Shown here: positions 56,801 to 64,000 of the stretch, one piece after another
Layout: each line of letters opens with the position of its first letter
How positions within the stretch are numbered: position 1 is the first letter of the stretch
Source of the DNA: Ricinus communis
Taxonomy: Eukaryota; Streptophyta; Magnoliopsida; Malpighiales; Euphorbiaceae
Assembly (NCBI RefSeq): GCF_019578655.1
Contig: NC_063259.1
Coordinates: forward strand, 10,506,489-10,570,488
Reading direction: 5' to 3'
Length of the DNA: 64,000 bases
The notes under the pieces: model-generated
The model's input: only the letters and a program-made list of their open reading frames with translations
Told to the model about the DNA's origin: nothing
The model's database searches: none
Position numbers and translations under genes: made by a program

Positions 56801-59800
56801 ATATTAGAAAACTACCCCGTAAGAGGGGTATATTTGTAAATATTTGAAAACCACAGCTTAAGAGGGGTGTATTTGTCAATATTAGAAAACATCCCCGTAA
56901 GAGGGTATATTTATCTATATTTGGAAACAACCTAGTGAGAGGGGTATATCTTTCAAAATAAGAAAACAACCCCAAAAATGTGGTATATTTTTTAATATGA
57001 GAAAACATCCCCGTAGGAGGAGTATATTTGTCAAGTTGAGATAACAACCCCGTAAGACGGGTATATTTGTCAATATGAGAAAACAACCTCGTAAGAGGGG
57101 TATATTTGACAATATTTGAAAAGAACTTCATAACAGGGGTCTATCTTTCAAAACAAAAAACAACCACAAAAAAAGTGGTGTGTTTTTTAATATGGGAAAA
57201 CAACCCCGTAAGAGTGGTATATTTGTCAATATTAGAAAACAGTCCCGTAAGAGGGGTATATTTATAAACATTTGAAAACATCCCCGTAATAGGAGTATAT
57301 CTTTCAAAATGAGAAAACAACCATAAAAAAAGGTATATTTTTTAATATGAGAAAAAAGCCCCGTAAGAGGGGTGTATTTGTCAATATTAGAAAACAACCC
57401 CGTAAGAGGGGTATAATTGTCGATATTAGAAAACCACCCCGAAAGAGGGATATATCTTTCAAAATGAGAAAATAACCCTAAAAAAAGTGGAATATTTTTT
57501 AATATGAGAGAACAACCCCGTAAGAGGGGTATATTTGTCAATATAAGAAAACAACCCCGTAAGATGGGTATATTTGTCAATATGAGAAAATAACCCCGTA
57601 AGAGGGGTATATTTGTCAATATTTGAAAAGAACTTCGTAAGTGGGGTATATCTTTCAAAATCAGAAAACAACCCCAAAAAAGTGGTATGTTTTTTTAATA
57701 TGGGAAAACAGCCCCGTAAGAGGGGTATATTTATCAATATTAGAAAACAGCCGGTAAAACAGGTATATTTGAAAACAACCCCGTAATAGGGGTATACCTT
57801 TCAAAATGAGAAAATAATCTAGTAAAAGTGGTATATTTATCAGTATTTGAAAGCAACCCAGTAAGATGGGTATATCTTTCAAAATGAGAAAACAACCCTA
57901 AAAAAGTGGTGTATTTTTTCATATGAGAAAACAATCCCGCAAGAGCGGTATATTTGTCAATATTAGAAAACAATCTCGTAAGAGGGGTATATTTATCAAT
58001 ATTTTAAAACAACCCCGTAAGAGAGGTATATTTGTCAATATTAGAAAACAACATCGTAAGAGGGATTTATTTGTCAATATTAAGAAACAGCTCCGTAAGA
58101 GGGGTATATCTTTGAAAATGAGAAAACAACCCTAAAAAAATGGAATATTTTTTAATATGAGAAAACAACGACGTAACAGGGGTATATTGGTCGATATTAG
58201 AAAACAACCCCGTAAGTGGGGTATATCTTTTAAAATGACAAAACAACCGCAAAAAAAATTGTATATTTTTTAATATGAGAAAACAACCGCGTAAGAAGGG
58301 TATATCTGTCAATATTAGGAAACAATCCAGTAAGAGGGGTATATTTATCAATATTTGAAAACAATCCAGTAAGAGGGGTATATCTTTCAAAATAAGAAAA
58401 CAACCCTAAAAAAGTGGTATATTCTTTAATATGAGAAAACAACCCCGTAGGAGGAGTATATTTGTGAATATGAGAAACAACCCCGTAAGACGGGTATATT
58501 TGTCAATATGAGAAAACAACCCCGTAAGACGGGTATATTTGTCAATATAAGAAAACAACCCCGTAAGATGGGTATATTTGTCAATACTTGAAAAGAACTT
58601 CGTAAGAGGGGTATATCTTTCAATATCAGAAAACATCCCCAAAAAAAGTGGTATGTTTTTTAACATGGGAAAACAACCCCGTAAGAGTGGTATATTTGTC
58701 AATATTAGAAAACAGCCCCGTTAGAGGAGCATATTTGTAAATATTTGAAAACAACCTCGTAATAGGGGTACATCTTTCAAAATGAGAAAACAACCCTAAA
58801 AAAGTGGTATATTTTTTAATATGAGAAAACAACCCCGCAAGAGGGGTATATTTGTCAATATTAGAAAATAACCCCGTAAGAGGGGTATAATTGTCAATAT
58901 TAGAAAACCACCCCGAAAGAGGGGTATATCTTTTAAAATGAGATAATAATCCCAAAAAAAGTGGTATATTTTTTAATATGAGAAAACATCCCCGTAAGAG
59001 GGGTATATCTTTCAATATTAGAAAATAGCCCCGTAAGAGGGGTATATTTGTCAATATTAGAAAATAACTCCCGTAAGAGGGGTACAGGGGTACAATTCTC
59101 AATATCAGAAAACAACTCCAGTAAGAGGGGTATATTTCTCAATATTAGAAAACAACCCCGTAAGAGGGGTATATTTGTAAGTATTTAAAAACCACAACGA
59201 AAGAGGGGTATATCTGTCAATATTAGAAAACATCCCCGTAAGAGTGGTATATTTGTCAATATTAAAAAACAACCCCGTAAGAGGGGTATATTTCTCAATA
59301 TTAGAAAACACCCCCGCAAGAGGGGTATATTTGTCAATATTAGAAAGCAACCCCGTAATAGGGGTATTTTTGTCAATATCAGAAAACAATCCAGTAAGAG
59401 GGGTATATTTGTCAATATTAGAAAACAACCCTGTAAGAGGGGTATATTTGTCAATATTTGAGAACAACCCCGTAAGAGGTGTATATTCTTTAATATTTCA
59501 AAACAACCTCGTAATAGGGGTATATTTGTCAATATTATAGAACAACCCCGTAAGAGGGGTATAACTGTCAATATTAGAGAACAACCCCGTAAGAGGTGTA
59601 TATTTGTAAATATTTGAAAACAACCTCGTAATAGGGGTATATCTTTCAAAATGAGAAAACAACCCCAAAAAAGTGGTATATTTTTTAATATAAAAAAACA
59701 ACCCCGTATTTTGGTATATCTTTCAACATGAGAAAACAATCCAGTAAAAGCGGTATATTTATCAGTATTTGAAAGCAACCCAGTAAGATGGGTATATCTT

Positions 59801-62800
59801 TCAAAATAAGAAAACAACCCCAAAAAAGTGGTATTTTTTTTAATATGAGAAAACAACCGCGTAGGAGGGGTATAATTGCCAATATGAGAAAACAACCCCG
59901 TAAGACGGATATATTTGTCAATGTTAGAAAACAGCCCCTTAAGAGGGGTATACTTGTCAATATTAGAGAACAAACCCGTAAGAGGGGTATATTTGTCAAT
60001 ATTTGAAAAAAACCTTGTAAGTGGGGAATATGTTTCAAAATAAGAAAACAACCCTAAAAAAGTTGCATATTTTTAATATGAGAAGACAACCCATTAAGAG
60101 GAGTATATTTGTCAATATTTGAAAACAACCCCGTAAGAGGGGTATACTTGTCAATATTAGAAAACAACAACGTAAGTGGGGTATATTTGTCAATATTAGA
60201 AAACATCCACGTAAGAGTGGTATATGTGTCATTATTATAAAACAACCCCGTAAGAGTGGTATATCTGTCAATATTAGAAAACAACCCCGTAAGAGGGGTA
60301 TATTTGTCAATATTAGAAAATAAGTCCGTAAGAGGGGTTTATTTATCAATATTAGAAAACAGCCCCATAAGAGGGGTACATCTTTCAATATTAGAAAACA
60401 GTCCCGTAAGAGGGGTATATTTGTCAATATTACAAAACAACCCCGTAAGAGGGGTATATCTTTCAAAATGAGAAAACAACCCCAAAAAAGTCGAATATTT
60501 TTTATATGAGAAAAATAACCCTGTTAGAGGGGTATATTTGTAAATATTAAAAAACAAGTCCGTAAGAGGGGTTTATTTGTCAATATTAGAAAACAGCCCC
60601 ATAAGAGGGGTACATCTTTCAATATTAGAAAACAGCCCTGTAAGAGGGGTATATTTGTCAATATTAGAAAACAACCCTGTAAGAGGAATATATTTTTAAA
60701 TTTTAAAAAACAGCCCCGTAAGAGGGGTATATTTGTCAATATTTGAAAACAACCCCTTAAGAGGGGTTTATGTTTCAAAAATAAGAAAACAACCCTAAAA
60801 AAGTGGTATATTTTTTAATATGAGAAAAGAACCCCGTAAGAGGGGTATATTTGTCAATATTAGAAAACAACCCCGTAAGAGGGTATATTTGTCAATATTA
60901 GAAAATAATCCCGTAAGAGGGGTATAATTGTGAATATTAGAAAATCACCCCAAAAGAGGGGTATGTCTTTCAAAATGAGAAAATAACCCCAAAAAAAGTG
61001 GTATATTTTTTAATTTGAGAAAACAACCCCGTAAGAGGGGTATATTTGTCAATATTAGAAAATAATCCCGTAAGAGGTGTATATTTGTCAATATTTGAAA
61101 ACAACCCCGTAATAGGGGTATATCTTTAAAAATGAGAACATAACCCCAAAAAAGTGGTATATTTGTTAATATGAGAGAACAACCCCGTAATAGGGGTGTA
61201 TTTGTCAATATTGGAAAACATCTCCGTAAGAGGGGTATATTTGTCAATATTTGAAAACAACCACGTAAGAGGGGTATATCTTTCAAAATGAGAAAACAAC
61301 CACAGAGTAGTGGTATATTTTTCAATATTAGAAAAGAGAGGTATATTTTTTAATACAAGAAATCAACCCCGTAATAGGGTTATATTTGTCAATATTAGAA
61401 TACAACCACGTAATAGGGGTATACCTTTCAAAATGAGAAAATAACCCCAAAAAAGTGGTATATTTTTTAATATGAGAAAACAAACCCGTAAGAGGGGTAT
61501 ATTTGTCAATACTAGAAAATATCCCAGTAAGAGTGGTATATTTGTCAATATTTGAAAACAACCCCGTAAGAGGGGTATATCTTTCAAAATTAGAAAACAG
61601 CCCCGTAATAGGGGTATATTTGTCAATATTAGAAAACATCCCCGCAAGAGCAGTATATTTGTCAACATTTGAAAACAACCAAGTAAGACGACATATCTTT
61701 CAAAATGAGAAAACAACCCTAAAAAAGTGGTATAATTTTTTAATACGAGAAAACAACTCCGTAATAGGGGTATATTTGTCAATATTAGAAAACATCCCCA
61801 TAAGAGGGGTATATTTGTCAGTATTTGAAAACAACCACGTAAGTGGGCTATATCTTTCAAAATGAGAAACAACCACAAAAAAGTGGTATATTTTTCAATA
61901 TTAGAAAAAAGAGGTATATTTTTAATATAAGAAAACAACCCCGTTATAGGAGTATATTTGTCAATATTAGAATACAACCACGTAATAAGGTATATCTTTC
62001 AAAATGAGAAAATAACCCTAAAAAGTGGTTTTTTTTTAATATGAGAAAACAACCACGTAAGAGGGGTATATTTGTCAATATTAGAAAACATCCCCGTAAG
62101 AGGGGTATATTTGTCAATATCTAAAAACAACCCCGTAAGAGGGGCATATCTTTCAAAATGAGAAAACAACCCCGTAATGGGGTTATATTTGTCAATATTA
62201 GAAACCATGCCTTAAGAGGGGTATATTTATAAATATTTGAAAATAACCCCGTAAAAGGGGTGTATTTATCAATATTAGAAAATATCCCTGTAAGAGGGGT
62301 ATATTTATCAATATTTGAAAACAACCTCGTAGAGGGGTATATCTTTCAAAATGAGAAAACAACCCCAAAAAAGGGGCATATTTTTTAATTTGAGAAACAA
62401 CCCCGAAATAGGGGTATATTTTTCAATATTATAAAAGAACCCCGTAAGAGAGGTGTATTTGTCAATATTAGAAAAAAACCTCGTAACAAGGGTATATTTG
62501 TCAGTATTTGAAAACAACCACTTAATAGGGGTATATCTTTTAAAATGAGATAAGAACCCCAAAAAAGTGGTATATTTTTTAATATGAGAAAACAATCCCG
62601 TAATTGGGGTATATTTGTCAATATTAGAAAACATCGTTTAAGAGGGATGTATTTGTTAATTTTTGAATACAACCCCGTAACAGGGGTATATCTTTCAAAA
62701 TGAGAAAACAACCCCGTAAGAGGGGTATATTTTTCAATATTAGAAAACATCCCCGTAAACGGAGTATATCTTTCAAAATGTGAAAACAACACCAAAAACG

Positions 62801-64000
62801 TGGTATATTTTTTTTATGAGAGAAAAACCACATAATAGGGATATATTTGTCAATATTAGAAATCATCCCCGTAAGAGGGGTGTATTTGTCAATATTTGAA
62901 ACAACCAAGTAAGACGACATATCTTTCAAAATGAGAAAACAACCCCAAAAAAGTGGTATAATTTTTTAATATGAGGAAACAACTCCGTAATAGGGGTATA
63001 TTTGTCAATAATAGATAACATCCCCGTAAGAGGGGTATATTTGTCAGTATTTAAAAACAACCACGTAAGAGGGGTATATCTTTCAAAATGAGAAAACAAC
63101 CATAAAAAAGTGGTATATTTTTCAATATTAGAAAAGAGAGGTATATTTTTAATACAAGAAAACAACCCCGTAATAGGGGTATATTTGTCAATACTAGAAA
63201 ATATCCCAGTAAGAGTGGTATGTTTGTCAATATTTGAAAACAACCCCGTAAGAGGGGTATATCTTTCAAAATTAGAAAACAACCCCGTAATAGGGGTATA
63301 TTTGTCAATATTAGAAAACATCCCCGTAAGAGTAGTATAATTGTCAATATTTGAAAACAACACTATAAAAGGGGTATATTTATCCATATTAGAAAACATC
63401 TCCGTAAGAGGGATATATTTGTCAATATTTGAAGACAACCCCGTATGAGAGGTATATCTTTCAAAATAAGAAAATAGCCACAAAAAAGTGGTATATTTTT
63501 TAATACGAGAAACAACCCCGTAATAAGGGTATATTTGTCAATATTAGGAAACAACCCAGTAAGAGGGATATATTTGTCAATATTAGAAACCAACCCCGTA
63601 AGAGGGGTATATTTGTCAGTATTTGAAAACAACCACTTAATAGGGCTATATCTTTCAAAATGAGAAAACAACGCCATAAAAGTGGTATATTTTTTAATAT
63701 GAGAAAACAACCCTGTAATAGAGGTATATTTGTCAATATTAGAAAACATCGTTTAAGAGGGGTATATTTGTCAACATTTGAAAACAACCTCGTAAGAGGG
63801 GTATATCTTTCAAAATGAGAAAACAACCCCGTAAGAGGGGTATATTTGTCAATATTAGAAAATATCACCGTAAAAGGAGTATATCTTTCAAAATGAGAAA
63901 ACAACACCAAAAAAGTGGTATATTTCTTCTTATGAGAAAAAAACCACGTAATCGGGGTATATTTGTCAATATTAGAAAACATCCCCGTAAGAGGGTTATA

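Larger units (their letters stand above)
44155..64000. repeat. Satellite array with 39-bp monomer
   Basis: About 510 head-to-tail monomers fill the rest of the window and continue past it. The commonest monomer is gaaaacaaCCCCGTAAGA followed by GGGGTATATTTGTCAATATTA (39 bp). Each carries a short perfect inverted repeat, ACCCC-GTAAGA-GGGGT. Variant classes: ATCTTTCAAAATGA ends, TTTGTAAATATTTGA ends, and an AAAAAAGTGGTATATTTTTTA form. Because 39 is a multiple of 3 and four frames lack stops, long ORFs up to 371 codons appear on both strands; they show 13-residue repeats and are not genes. Monomers near the left edge (44155-44500) are the most diverged. Confidence 0.96.

Noticed and set aside
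44141..63982. Dozens of ORFs of 60-371 codons on both strands with 13-residue repeats (e.g. PLLRGCFLILTNI, YTPLTGLFSNIDK).
   Set aside because: They come from a 39-bp tandem monomer that is a multiple of three and lacks stops in four frames. They overlap in several frames and on both strands, with no promoter or conserved non-repeat part.
44155..64000. Regularly spaced ~39-bp repeats with palindromes could suggest a CRISPR array.
   Set aside because: There are no unique spacers, the monomers abut and vary gradually, and the sequence context is a plant nuclear genome.

Overview
The window is nuclear DNA from a flowering plant, most likely a eudicot. It is AT-rich, full of nested Ty3/gypsy LTR retrotransposons of the Tat and Athila lineages, and carries one recognisable host gene: a small seed-type LEA protein close to the seed maturation protein PM41 family. 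The species cannot be fixed from the sequence.

Region 1 (1-14600): a decayed Tat-lineage element ('A', plus strand) with an LTR-like leader, a short plant-mobile-domain (PMD) fragment, protease/RT linker, RT, RNase H, a second archaeal-type RNase H and integrase. Its RT/RNase H junction is split by an Athila-like element ('B', minus strand, 2914-12926) bounded by the 5-bp duplication tcggt/ccggt. Removing B restores the reading frame of A exactly.

Region 2 (14600-30900): a minus-strand, intron-bearing PMD gene remnant ('D') whose leader is homologous to that of A but inverted. Part of it is triplicated in tandem (three copies of about 380 bp). It is split by a young Athila-like element ('C', 17105-27104, exactly 10,000 bp, perfect AGCCT duplication). 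C keeps gag, protease and the ATHILA-type third ORF but has no RT or integrase, so it is probably non-autonomous.

Region 3 (30900-41400): a plus-strand Tat-type LTR with an internal duplication, a tRNA-like primer site and a gag remnant ('E'); then an Athila-like 3' half ('F') with a GC-rich island, an ATHILA ORF interrupted by about 1.86 kb, two polypurine tracts and a 3' LTR.

Region 4 (41400-44150): very AT-rich DNA around the LEA gene (42464-42706), whose upstream 200 bp carries RY (CATGCA) and ACGT/ABRE-like motifs, followed by short tandem duplications.

Region 5 (44155-64000, running off the end): a roughly 20-kb satellite built of a 39-bp monomer with several variant classes and local higher-order repeats, including three consecutive copies of a 35-monomer (about 1365 bp) unit. 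The many ORFs there are by-products of the 39-bp period.

The observation I rate highest is a recurrent internal module in three diverged Athila-like elements (B, C, F): a GC-rich, hairpin-prone segment, then a TATA-like box and a leader that is pyrimidine-rich in B and F and intron-bearing in C, placed just before the third (ATHILA) ORF. In B and C it resembles the promoter part of the element's own LTR. This suggests a dedicated internal promoter for that ORF.
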